Of a stretch of 64,000 bases of DNA, positions 1 to 9,270 are shown in pieces (positions within the stretch are counted from its first letter, which is position 1; every line of letters starts with the position of its first letter). The DNA is from Rhizobium johnstonii 3841 (GTDB taxonomy: Bacteria > Pseudomonadota > Alphaproteobacteria > Rhizobiales > Rhizobiaceae). The stretch covers positions 2,795,501 through 2,859,500 of the forward strand of contig NC_008380.1 in the NCBI RefSeq assembly GCF_000009265.1. Reading direction: 5' to 3'. Made by a program: the position numbers and the translations under genes. The notes under the pieces are model-generated. The model was not told where the DNA came from, searched no databases, and worked only from the letters and a program-made list of their open reading frames with translations.

Positions 1-250
1 TTGTGTGAAGAGCCCAGATGTGTCACTACGATACTGGTGGAGCGGGTTTATGGTACGCGCCTTTGCCGAGCGAGTGGATAATGGTAGTGTTTTGATACCT
101 TCCGTTTGAAAAAGCGGCTATCTACTCTGAAATGACATGCTTATCCGTCCTTCGTTGGGATGGAAGGCTGGAACGGCAAAGTTGTTCCCGGGTGAGGCGG
201 AAGCCCAGGAAGCGCTGTCGGACTGGCTGACAGTAACGAGGCATAACCGA

Positions 251-3200
251 ATGGCGAACAACAAATATAACGAGTCAATTGAGGACAAGGCGTTCAAGGC
301 ATTGGACGAGGCGCTCCAGATCGACTTTAGCAAGGATAACGTACCGTCTCGCCGCGGCGACGCGCCCCAGGCCCCGGAGGCTAATGTGTCTGATCCAGTA
401 AATGCGCGTAACCAGCAGGCCCAGGAAGAAGCGCAGCGCCGCAGCCGCCGCGGTGCCGCCGGCGAGCAGGCTTCCAGGGGTCCGGCCTTCGCGCCCGCCA
501 ACGATGCCAGCCGCAATACGCCCGCCTCGATCCTGAAATCCTTTGACGGCGCCTCCAGCCGCTCGGCGGTGCGCACCGCCACCCTGTTTTCCGTGCTTTG
601 GGTTATGGCCGGCCTTGGCCTGATGTCGCTGCTTTATGCTCCGCAGATCTGGCAGATCCGTTCGCTCGCCGATCTCGTCGCCCTGCCCGGCGTGATCGCC
701 GGCCTCGTCGGCATCATCATTCCCGTGATGATGTTCTATGCCTTCGCCATCATGATCTCCCGCGCCCAGGACATGCGCAACGCCGCCCGCTCCATGGCAG
801 AGGTGGCGTTGCGCCTGGCAGAGCCGGAAACCATCGCCTCCGAGCGCATCATGACCGTCGGCCAGGCCGTGCGCCGTGAGGTCTCGGCCATGAATGAAGG
901 CATCGAGCGCACCATCGCGCGTGCCTCCGAGCTGGAAACGCTCGTCCATTCCGAAGTCAATGCGCTTGAACGTTCTTATGCGGACAACGAGTTGCGCGTT
1001 CGCGGCCTCGTCCACGAACTCGGCTCCGAACGCGAGGCGATCGTCAACCATGCCGACCGTATCCGCACCTCGATCGGCAGCGTGCACGACCAGTTGAAGG
1101 AAGAGCTGTCGCTTGCGACCGAAGAGATCGCGGTGCGGCTGGCCACATCGGGCGAAGCCTTCGCCTCGCTGATCGATACACGCGCCGCAACGATCCTGGA
1201 AAAATCGGACAGCGCCTTGCAGTCGATGGGCAGCCTGCTCGCCGCCAAGACCGATACCCTGCTGCAGACCCTAAACGCATCGGGTTTTGCGCTGGCCACC
1301 GAATTCGACAACCGCCTCGAAGCCCTCTCCGTCAATCTCAACGATCATGGCGAAAGGCTGCTCAGCCAGTTCGAGACGCGCGCCTCGACCATGGACAGCA
1401 GCACCGAAAAGCTGAATGCGGCGCTGAACGAGCGTACGCACCAGCTCAACGAGATCCTGATCGCCCGCACCCGCGAGATCAATGAGAGCCTGACGTCAGG
1501 CGAACGCACCATCGGCGGCACGCTCGACGACGTGCTATCGAAGCTGAACAACGCGCTCGACGAAAAGGGCGCAAGCTTCCGCCAGAGCCTGCAGACCACC
1601 GCCGACGACGCCGTCATGGATCTCGACGTGCGCTCCGGCTTCTTCGAGGAGCGGCTGCAGACGACCGTCGCCCAGCTGTCGACCGCCTTCGACGAACGCG
1701 TCTCCGAATTCACCAGCGCCTTCGACAAACGCACCGGCTCGCTCGACACCAAGCTGATGGAGAGCCTCGCCCGTATCAACGAGACGCTGACCGGCGGATC
1801 GGATTCGATCGACGGCATCCTGAATTCCGGCATCGACCGCCTTGGTTCGTCGATGACCGACCAGTCGCTGGCGCTCGCCACCGCGCTCGCCACCGGCCAC
1901 GAAGTGCTGGAAAGCACGCTCGGTAACCGGGCGGACGAAATCACCACCGCACTCACCAGCCGCACTGGCGAGCTGACCTCGGCGCTGCAGAGCGCGACCT
2001 CGGAAATCGCGCTGACGCTTGCGACCGGCACCTCCGAGCTGCAGAACAACCTTCAGACACGCTCGGCCGAATTCCGCGACACGCTGCGCACCACCACCAC
2101 CGATCTGACGACTGCCGTTGCCGCTGGCACCGAGCAGGTGACCACGGCCTTCGGCGGTCGCGCCGAGGAACTGAGCGGCGTGCTTGCCGCCCGTGCGGCC
2201 GAAATCAGCGAGGCGCTCGGCACGGCCCATGGCCGTATCGACAGCGTCATGGCAGAGCGCGGCGGCGCACTGGTCGAGGCGCTGACCACCCATCACGGCC
2301 GCTTCGAGGAAGCGCTGACGACCCGCTCCGACGCCATCATCAATGCCGTCTCCGACACCCATGACCGTCTTGCCGAGACGCTCGACGAAAAGTCGATGGC
2401 GCTCGCCATCTCTCTGAACGAGAGCCAGGCCCGCATCGAGGACACGCTCGAGACCCGCTCCGAGGCCTTCCTCAACGCCGTGTCTGGCACCCATCATCGC
2501 CTCTCCGAGACGCTCGACGAGAAGGCGATGGCGCTCGCCATTTCGCTCAGCGAAAACCAGGCCCGCATCGAGGATACGCTCGAGACCCGCTCCGAGGCCT
2601 TCCTCAACGCCGTGTCTGGCACGCATGATCGCCTGTCGGAAACGCTGGACAGCAAGGCGGCGGCCCTGACGACCTCGCTCGACGAGCGCCATGCCCGCAT
2701 CGAGGATGCGCTTGGAACGCGCGCCGAGGCACTGCTGAACACTGTATCCGGCACGCGCGATCGTCTTGCCGAGACGCTCGACGAGAAGGCGATGGCGCTC
2801 GCCATGTCCTTGAACGAGAGCCATGCCCGTATCGAGGAGACGCTGGAAACCCGCTCCGCCGCCCTGCTGAACGCTGTCTCCGGCACCCATGATCGTCTCT
2901 CGGAGACTCTGGACGGCAAGGCGGCAGCTTTTGCCACCTCGCTGAGCGAAGGCCAGGCCCGTATCGAGAATACGCTCGAAAGCCGCTCCGCAGCGCTGCT
3001 GAACGCCGCCTCCGGCATCCATGATCGCCTCTCCGAGACGCTGGACGAAAAGGCGATGGCACTCGCCATTTCGCTCAACGAAACCCAGACGCGTATCGAG
3101 GACACGCTGGAAACCCGTTCGGCGGCCCTGCTGAATGCGGTCTCCGGCACGCATGATCGCCTCTCCGAGACGCTGGACGAGAAGGCGATGACGCTCGCCA

Positions 3201-6200
3201 TCTCGCTCAATGAGAGCCAGTCGCGGATCGAAGACACGCTGGAAGCACGCTCCGAAGCCTTCCTCAAGGCCGTGTCCGGTACGCACGACCGTCTCTCGGA
3301 AACGCTCGACGAAAAGGCGACGGCGATCGCCGCCTCCCTGAACGAGGGCCAGAGCCGCCTGCAGGACACGCTGGAGAGCCGCTCGGAATCCTTCCTGAAT
3401 GCGGTCTCTGCCACCCACGACCGCCTGTCCGAGACACTCGACGATCGGGCGATGGCGCTTGCCATCTCGCTGAACGAGAGCCAGAGCCGTCTCGAGGAGA
3501 CGCTGACAACAGGCGCCGATGCGATCACCAATGCGGTCTCCGGCACGCATGTCGGCCTGAACGGTGTACTCGACCAGAAGGCCGCCGCCCTCGCCACCTC
3601 GCTGAGCGAAGGCCAGGCCCGCCTCGAGGAAGCCTTGGGCCACCGCACCGCCGCGATCATCGGCGCCGTAACGGCAACCCACGATCGGCTCACCGATACG
3701 CTCGACGAAAAGACCATGGCGCTCGCCATTTCGCTCGATGATAACCAGAGCCGCTTCGACAGTGTGCTCGAAGCCCGCAGCAACGCCATCATGGAGGCCG
3801 TCTCCGGTGCCGAGGCACGAGTCGCCGGCGCCTTCTCCGACAAGACCGATGCGATCCGCACTGCCTATACCGATAATCAACAGCGGCTCGAAAATGCGCT
3901 TTCTGAACATAGCGCCGCCCTCTCGGGCGTTCTCGATGCTGGCGGCAACCGCTTTGAGGATCTCGTCGGCGGCTTGACCGGCCGCATCGAAGGCCGTCTG
4001 ACCGATGCCCATACACGGCTCGGAGGCCTCGCCGACGAAGCCGCGGCTCGTATCGAGGGCGGGCTCGCCTCTGCCCATGAGCGCATCCGTACGACGCTCG
4101 AAGACCGCGCCAACGCCATCGACCTATCGCTGAACCAGGCCCATGCGCTGATCAGCGATACGCTGGCCGAACAGGCGACCAGCATCGGCACCTCGGTGGC
4201 GACGAGCGTCGGCATGCTCGAATTGTCGCTGGAGCACCGTGAAGCCGCGATCCGCCAGGCGATCGATGCCGGCGCCCAGACATTGGAAGATCGCATGCAT
4301 GCCGGCGCGGGCCAAATCGCCGGCCGCTTCCAGGAGGCGGCAAATGCGATTTCGAGCTCCACCCAGGATTTCTCCGCCCACCTCGATCGGTCGGTCGAAA
4401 GCCTGACGGGCCGTTTTGAAGAAACCGGGGCGCGTGTGGAAGCCGGCCTTGCGGCGATCGAGACCCGCATCCGCGACGGCGTCGGCGGCGTTGCCGAAAG
4501 GGTCGAAGCGGCCAGCGGCCAGCTGTCGGGCGTGCTTGCCGACGGCGTCTCTCGTATCGGCGCGCTCAGCGACGACGCCACGCAGCGCATCTCGGCGACG
4601 CTCGAAGGCAGTGCCGCAAACCTCACCCAGGCGATCGACAACCGCACTGCCAATCTGGCCGAGACGCTGGACAGCCGCACGACCAGCCTGACCGACGCTA
4701 TCGACGGCCGCACCGCGAGCCTCGGCGAAACTCTCGACCGCGGCAATGAACGCATCGAGGAACGCCTCTCCACCATGGACCGTGCGTTGACCGTCGGCCT
4801 CGAGGCCGTCAACCGCACCATCGAAGGCAAGGCCGCCGGTCTCGCCTCGACGCTGCGCAGCGCGGTTGCCGACGCAGCCCAGGGAATGGAAGGCGAAGCC
4901 ACGAGAACCACCGAACTGCTTGGCAAGACCGGCCAGCAATTCGCCGAGGATCTCAATACGAAAAGCGACGAATTCACCCGCACAATGGATGAGCGCTCGT
5001 CGCAGATCGTAACCCGCGTCGCCGAAGCGCAGAACCGGCTGGCAAGCCAGGCCGCTGCCGTCGCCCAGACATTCTCGGAAGCCGGCAACGCCATCGTCAA
5101 CAAGGTCGCCGAAGCCGAGACCATCGTCGGCACGCAGGTCAATGCCATCTCCAAGGTGCTGTCGGATGCCGGCCAGTCTCTGGAGACACGCGGCAACGCC
5201 ATCCGCTCGACACTGTCGGGCGCCGGCAGCGAGATTTCCGCCACCATGGCGGATGTCGACCGGGCGCTCGAAGCACGCAGCAGCGCCATTCGCACCAACC
5301 TCGAAGAGCGTGCCCGCGAGATCGATACGACGTTCTCCGATATCGACCGGGCGCTCGAAGCACGCGGCAACTCGATCCGCTCGACGCTCGAGGAGCGCAC
5401 GCGCGACCTCAACTCGATGCTATCAGGCCGTTCGGTCGAATTGACGCGCATCCTCGACGAAACGGCCCGCCCGATCATCGACCGCTACACCGATGCCGGC
5501 GAGCAGGCCGCCGCCCGCATTACCGCCGCGGCCAACCTCAGCGCCGACCGCCTGCGCGCCGAAAACGAAGCGCTCGCCAGCGCCGTTGCCGCCCGCACCG
5601 AGAATGTCGCCAATGCCGTCAGCGCCATAGAGAACAGCCTGGTCGGCAACGTCAACGGCCTCGTCGAGCGCATGTCGGAAAGCAGTGCTGCAATGGCGAT
5701 GATGATGAACCGCGCCGCCGAGCAACTGGCCAGCGTCGACGGCCGTCTCGGCGATACCACCACACGCTTTGCCGACTCCGCCACCAAGGCCGCTGAAATG
5801 GTCTCCGCCTCGACCAGGCTTCTCGAAGGCAAGGTCGACCGCCTCTCCGACATCTCGGGCCAGACGCTGGCACAGGTCGGCGGCATCATCGGTCGCTTCG
5901 ACGAACACTCCAAGGTTCTGACCCAGGCTTCGCAGCTTCTCGGCGCCGCCCAGTCCAACCTCGCCTCGACGCTCGAAGAGCGCGAGAGCGCTCTGCAGAC
6001 GCTCTCGGTCGGCCTCGTCCAGCGCTCCGCCGAGATCGAAAAGACCATGCAAGGCCTCGGCGGCATGATCGAGACCGTGTTCGAGCGGGCAGAGCAGCGC
6101 TCAGCCCAAGTCACCGGCAATCTGCGCCAAGGCGTGCAGTCGTCCTTCGCCGATATCGGCCGCATTCTCACCGAAACCGAGAAGCGCGCCCAGGAAGCGG

Positions 6201-7378
6201 CAGAGACGATGCGCGAGGCGATCACCCGCGCCGGCGACGAGGCCAATACGACGATCGACGGCACCTTCGCCAATGTCGAGCGCCGCTCCGGCGATCTCTC
6301 CAATCGCATTCGCGGCGGTCTCACCGCCTCGCTGTCGGAAGTCGAGCGCATGCTCGGCGAAGCCGGCCGCGCTTCCGACGGCGCCGCCCAGAATATGCGC
6401 GAAGCGCTGCGCGAGGCGATCGATGATGCCGTCGGCCGCTTCTCCGGCGCCACCGAAGATATCCGCCGCTCCGCCGCCGACATCCGCAGCGAGCTCGACG
6501 CCACCCGCGCCGAACTGAAGCGCGGCGCCTTCGATCTTCCCGAGGAAGCCAAGGAAAGCGCCTCGGCCATGCGCCGGGCCGTCGCCGAGCAGATTAAGGC
6601 GCTGCAGGATATCTCCCAACTCGTCGGCCGCTCCAGCCAACAGCTCGAGATCTCCGAACCCGTTGCCCGCACGCTCGCCCAGGTGCAGCCGGCCCCGCGT
6701 CCCTCCAAGCCGGTCGCAGCCCAGCCGCCGCAGGCGGCAGCACCCCCGCCGATCGAAGCGACAGGTCTGCGCGGAACGATCGCACCATCTGCGCCGGCTG
6801 CCGCCCCCCAGCGCGCCGCGCCGCAGCCTGCCCCCGCTCGCCAGGAAACAGGCCGCCCGGAAACAGGTCGCCAGGAGCCGGCTCGTCCGGAAAGCGGCGG
6901 CTGGATCAGCGATCTCCTGCGTGGCGCATCGCGTGAGGAGGCCGCCGACGAGGCCGCGGCCGCCCGTGTTCCGGCCCGCCCGGCGGAAACTGCCGCGCCG
7001 GCCGCGCGAAGCAATGACAGCCGCAATCCGCGCCACGTCGTCGAATCGCTGAACTCGCTCTCGGTCGATATCGCCCGCGCCATCGACCACGACGCTTCGG
7101 TCGATCTCTGGCGCCGTTACCAGCGCGGCGAGCGCGATGTCTTCACCCGTCGCCTCTACACGCTGAAGGGCCAGCAGACCTTCGACGAGATCAAGCGCAA
7201 ATATGACCGCGAACCGGAGTTCCGCACCGCCGTCGACCGCTACATCGGTGATTTCGAAAAGCTGCTCGCCGACGTCGCCCGCACCGACCCGAACCGGACG
7301 GTGACGCAGTCCTACCTCACCTCGGATACGGGCAAGGTCTACACGATGCTCGCTCATGCCGCAGGCAGGCTCGGCTGA
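251..7378 (+). CDS. GPR/RgsE-like growth pole ring protein, giant membrane-anchored coiled coil
   Basis: A 2375-residue protein. The ATG at 251 follows an AACGAGG ribosome site and is preferred over an in-frame start at 137. Seen: a charged N-terminus, two hydrophobic segments near residues 112-131 and 145-169, then almost 2000 residues of helical sequence in 11-residue periods, a Pro/Ala-rich linker (about 2137-2255) and a conserved charged C-terminal domain ending HAAGRLG. Residues 701-1184 are eleven near-identical 44-residue units. Size, two membrane segments and apolipoprotein-like repeats fit the Agrobacterium Growth Pole Ring protein and Sinorhizobium RgsE, which organise unipolar growth in Rhizobiales. 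By analogy it should be anchored in the inner membrane, with most of the chain on one face. The family call is from memory, not a search. It stands alone, closed by a terminator. Confidence 0.85.
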   Translation: MANNKYNESIEDKAFKALDEALQIDFSKDNVPSRRGDAPQAPEANVSDPVNARNQQAQEEAQRRSRRGAAGEQASRGPAFAPANDASRNTPASILKSFDGASSRSAVRTATLFSVLWVMAGLGLMSLLYAPQIWQIRSLADLVALPGVIAGLVGIIIPVMMFYAFAIMISRAQDMRNAARSMAEVALRLAEPETIASERIMTVGQAVRREVSAMNEGIERTIARASELETLVHSEVNALERSYADNELRVRGLVHELGSEREAIVNHADRIRTSIGSVHDQLKEELSLATEEIAVRLATSGEAFASLIDTRAATILEKSDSALQSMGSLLAAKTDTLLQTLNASGFALATEFDNRLEALSVNLNDHGERLLSQFETRASTMDSSTEKLNAALNERTHQLNEILIARTREINESLTSGERTIGGTLDDVLSKLNNALDEKGASFRQSLQTTADDAVMDLDVRSGFFEERLQTTVAQLSTAFDERVSEFTSAFDKRTGSLDTKLMESLARINETLTGGSDSIDGILNSGIDRLGSSMTDQSLALATALATGHEVLESTLGNRADEITTALTSRTGELTSALQSATSEIALTLATGTSELQNNLQTRSAEFRDTLRTTTTDLTTAVAAGTEQVTTAFGGRAEELSGVLAARAAEISEALGTAHGRIDSVMAERGGALVEALTTHHGRFEEALTTRSDAIINAVSDTHDRLAETLDEKSMALAISLNESQARIEDTLETRSEAFLNAVSGTHHRLSETLDEKAMALAISLSENQARIEDTLETRSEAFLNAVSGTHDRLSETLDSKAAALTTSLDERHARIEDALGTRAEALLNTVSGTRDRLAETLDEKAMALAMSLNESHARIEETLETRSAALLNAVSGTHDRLSETLDGKAAAFATSLSEGQARIENTLESRSAALLNAASGIHDRLSETLDEKAMALAISLNETQTRIEDTLETRSAALLNAVSGTHDRLSETLDEKAMTLAISLNESQSRIEDTLEARSEAFLKAVSGTHDRLSETLDEKATAIAASLNEGQSRLQDTLESRSESFLNAVSATHDRLSETLDDRAMALAISLNESQSRLEETLTTGADAITNAVSGTHVGLNGVLDQKAAALATSLSEGQARLEEALGHRTAAIIGAVTATHDRLTDTLDEKTMALAISLDDNQSRFDSVLEARSNAIMEAVSGAEARVAGAFSDKTDAIRTAYTDNQQRLENALSEHSAALSGVLDAGGNRFEDLVGGLTGRIEGRLTDAHTRLGGLADEAAARIEGGLASAHERIRTTLEDRANAIDLSLNQAHALISDTLAEQATSIGTSVATSVGMLELSLEHREAAIRQAIDAGAQTLEDRMHAGAGQIAGRFQEAANAISSSTQDFSAHLDRSVESLTGRFEETGARVEAGLAAIETRIRDGVGGVAERVEAASGQLSGVLADGVSRIGALSDDATQRISATLEGSAANLTQAIDNRTANLAETLDSRTTSLTDAIDGRTASLGETLDRGNERIEERLSTMDRALTVGLEAVNRTIEGKAAGLASTLRSAVADAAQGMEGEATRTTELLGKTGQQFAEDLNTKSDEFTRTMDERSSQIVTRVAEAQNRLASQAAAVAQTFSEAGNAIVNKVAEAETIVGTQVNAISKVLSDAGQSLETRGNAIRSTLSGAGSEISATMADVDRALEARSSAIRTNLEERAREIDTTFSDIDRALEARGNSIRSTLEERTRDLNSMLSGRSVELTRILDETARPIIDRYTDAGEQAAARITAAANLSADRLRAENEALASAVAARTENVANAVSAIENSLVGNVNGLVERMSESSAAMAMMMNRAAEQLASVDGRLGDTTTRFADSATKAAEMVSASTRLLEGKVDRLSDISGQTLAQVGGIIGRFDEHSKVLTQASQLLGAAQSNLASTLEERESALQTLSVGLVQRSAEIEKTMQGLGGMIETVFERAEQRSAQVTGNLRQGVQSSFADIGRILTETEKRAQEAAETMREAITRAGDEANTTIDGTFANVERRSGDLSNRIRGGLTASLSEVERMLGEAGRASDGAAQNMREALREAIDDAVGRFSGATEDIRRSAADIRSELDATRAELKRGAFDLPEEAKESASAMRRAVAEQIKALQDISQLVGRSSQQLEISEPVARTLAQVQPAPRPSKPVAAQPPQAAAPPPIEATGLRGTIAPSAPAAAPQRAAPQPAPARQETGRPETGRQEPARPESGGWISDLLRGASREEAADEAAAARVPARPAETAAPAARSNDSRNPRHVVESLNSLSVDIARAIDHDASVDLWRRYQRGERDVFTRRLYTLKGQQTFDEIKRKYDREPEFRTAVDRYIGDFEKLLADVARTDPNRTVTQSYLTSDTGKVYTMLAHAAGRLG
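2351..3802 (+). repeat. Eleven 132-bp in-frame tandem repeats (44-aa, 4 x 11) inside the GPR-like gene
   Basis: Each unit encodes four 11-residue blocks of the type S-G-T-H-D-R-L-S-E-T-L / D-E-K-A-M-A-L-A-I-S-L. Unit borders fall exactly 132 bases apart (2351, 2483 and so on). Early units are nearly identical; the last two or three diverge. Hendecad periodicity favours long amphipathic or right-handed coiled helices. Copy number probably varies between strains through recombination. Confidence 0.9.
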
Positions 7379-7402
7379 GCCTGACTGGTACCCGCCGATT
7401 GG

Positions 7403-7435
7403 AAAGCCGCTTGACCACGTGTCGGGCGGCTTTCT
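7403..7435 (+). terminator. Terminator after the GPR-like gene
   Basis: A perfect 9-bp inverted repeat, GAAAGCCGC and GCGGCTTTC, encloses a 15-base loop and is followed by a pyrimidine-rich TCTCT tract. It lies 25 bases after the stop codon. Confidence 0.7.
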
Positions 7436-7489
7436 CTCTATGAAGCGAGTGTTATCCATTCGCCATCCAGCCGCGGAAGCCACTCCCGA

Positions 7490-8050
7490 ATGACCAAGGC
7501 CCTTCTGATCATCGACGTACAGAATGCGATCCTCCGCGGAAAAGCCTCGCCAGAGCGGCAGCCTCAAGTCGATGCCGCACTCGACGAGACCGTCGCACGG
7601 CTGGCCGCGCTACAGGAAAAAGCTCGGCAGGCGGGCGCGCCGATCGTGCTCGTTCAGCATGACGGCGACAGCGGCCATCGATTGGCTGTCGGCACGCCGG
7701 GTTGGGCGCTGCGCGACGAGCTCGCGCCGAGGCAGGCCGAGGTCGTTGTGCGCAAGAAAAGCGCCGACGCCTTCTTCGAGACCGATCTTGCCGAACGCCT
7801 GGACGAACGATCGGTCACCCACCTCGTCATCGGTGGATGCATGTCGCAATTCTGTGTCGACACGACAGTCAGGCGAGCCGTGTCGCTCGGATATGACGTG
7901 ACGTTGATTGCCGATGGTCACACGACCGGCGACACGGCGACCTTGACCTTCTCCGAGATCATTGCCCATCACAACGAAACACTCAATGGTTTCGATGCGG
8001 GCAAGGCGACGGTAGAAATCCGCCCCGCCGCCGAGATCGACTTTAGATAA
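7490..8050 (+). CDS. Isochorismatase-family cysteine hydrolase
   Basis: 186 residues, a normal length for the isochorismatase-like hydrolases. The catalytic triad is visible: Asp in LLIIDVQN near the N-terminus, Lys in VVRKKSADAF, and the nucleophilic Cys in GGCMSQFCVDTT. The cis-peptide glycine region and the TLIADGHTT segment are also typical. Members hydrolyse amides or nicotinamide-like compounds in the cytoplasm; the substrate cannot be told from sequence. It starts at ATG 7490, about 110 bases after the GPR-like gene and beyond its terminator, so it is probably transcribed separately. Confidence 0.85.
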   Translation: MTKALLIIDVQNAILRGKASPERQPQVDAALDETVARLAALQEKARQAGAPIVLVQHDGDSGHRLAVGTPGWALRDELAPRQAEVVVRKKSADAFFETDLAERLDERSVTHLVIGGCMSQFCVDTTVRRAVSLGYDVTLIADGHTTGDTATLTFSEIIAHHNETLNGFDAGKATVEIRPAAEIDFR

Positions 8051-8283
8051 TTTTTCGAGCTGCAGGTGACCGGAATTGCCAGGCGGCCCCGGTCTCCTAT
8101 TTCTTACCGATCGTCCGCTATGTTCCAGTTGTGGACGCAACAATCGAGGCAGGGTGAGACAAAAGGAATCAGCTGTGGATGACCCTTTTTTATTGCCCCC
8201 TGTCCTTCATTCCGTCACAAACTTTTCTGATCCGCTCACATCAAAGCGAATGGCTCACTCAAACGACAGAGACAGCAACATTG

Positions 8284-9159
8284 ATGACCAAGACGACATC
8301 CAGGCTCCTTGCCACCGCGCTCTCTTCCTTTTTCCTGATGGGCGCTTTCACTCAGGTTCAGGCAGGCCAGGCAAGCTTCGTCGTGGATGTGCAGTCCGGC
8401 CAAGTCCTCGAAGGTTCCAACCAGGACGATCTGAACTATCCGGCGTCGCTGACCAAGATGATGACGCTCTATCTCGCCTTCGAAGCCTTGCATGACGGAC
8501 GCCTCAACTGGGACCAGAAGCTCACCATGTCGGAAAATGCCGAGAGCAAGGAGCCCTTCAAGCTCGCTGTCGGCGCCGGCCGCAAGGTGACGCTGCGCGA
8601 AGCGGTCGAAGGAATTGTTGTGCTCTCTGCCAATGATGCGGCTGTGGCGATCGCTGAACAGCTTGGCGGCACCGAACAGGTTTTCGCCAAGGCGATGACC
8701 GACAAGGCACACCAGCTCGGCATGAAGGATACGGTCTTCAGGAATCCGTCGGGCCTTCCCGATCCGGAGCAGGTCACCACGGCGCGGGACATGGCGACGC
8801 TCGGCGTTTCGCTGATGCGGGACTTCCCCGAGGAGTTCAAACTCTTCTCCATGCGCGGCTTCCAGTTCCGCGGCATGAAGCTGCGCGGCCACAACAACCT
8901 CATGTATCGCTACGACGGTGTCGACGGCATCAAGACAGGCTACACCGATGCATCGGGCTACAATGTCGTGACGTCGGCGTTGAAGGATGGCCGCCGCGTG
9001 GTCGGCGTCGTCATGGGCGAAAAGACCGCGAGCATACGCGACGACAAGATGGCAAGCTTGCTGGACAGCACCCTATCGCCGTCATCGACCGCCACAGCTT
9101 CGACGACGCCAGGCAGCCAGCCGGGCGCGACGATGACGGATTCGCAACCGACGAAGTAG
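8284..9159 (+). CDS. D-alanyl-D-alanine carboxypeptidase (S11 family)
   Basis: 291 residues from ATG 8284. The first 27 residues form a Sec signal peptide (hydrophobic core, VQA-G cleavage), which is why the upstream in-frame start at 8179 was rejected. Penicillin-binding motifs are in order: SLTK with Ser55 and Lys58, SAN in the VVLSANDAA segment, and KTG in DGIKTGYTDASG. It should act in the periplasm, removing the terminal D-Ala from peptidoglycan pentapeptides. The C-terminus is a short Ser/Thr-rich tail without the amphipathic anchor of PBP5/6, so this may be a soluble or loosely attached form. It lies close to the GPR-like growth-pole gene. Confidence 0.9.
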   Translation: MTKTTSRLLATALSSFFLMGAFTQVQAGQASFVVDVQSGQVLEGSNQDDLNYPASLTKMMTLYLAFEALHDGRLNWDQKLTMSENAESKEPFKLAVGAGRKVTLREAVEGIVVLSANDAAVAIAEQLGGTEQVFAKAMTDKAHQLGMKDTVFRNPSGLPDPEQVTTARDMATLGVSLMRDFPEEFKLFSMRGFQFRGMKLRGHNNLMYRYDGVDGIKTGYTDASGYNVVTSALKDGRRVVGVVMGEKTASIRDDKMASLLDSTLSPSSTATASTTPGSQPGATMTDSQPTK

Positions 9160-9194
9160 ATCAATGAGCGGAGACCTGCCGACAGGTTTTCGCT

Positions 9195-9266
9195 AGCGCA
9201 TCGGCCCGAAAAACTCAAAGAGTGAGAGCGTCCTTCATGCGTCCGAAAGGACGCACGGCGCTCTAA
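9195..9266. repeat. Dispersed intergenic repeat, RIME-like, copy 1
   Basis: Begins AGCGCATCGGCCCGAAAA and ends with a hairpin TGCGTCC-GAAA-GGACGCA followed by CGGCGCTCTAA. A second copy with the same ends and a longer middle lies at 56167-56269. It sits between convergent genes, where its hairpin may also stop transcription. Confidence 0.75.
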
Positions 9267-9270
9267 CGGC

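Noticed and set aside
1-136. Possible gene end or tRNA at the window start
   Set aside because: No cloverleaf and no supported frame could be seen; left unannotated as upstream DNA of the GPR-like gene.
1535-4078. 847-codon antisense open frame within the GPR-like gene
   Set aside because: It mirrors the 132-bp repeats and GC-biased codons of the real gene; its product is repetitive and has no start signal or domain.
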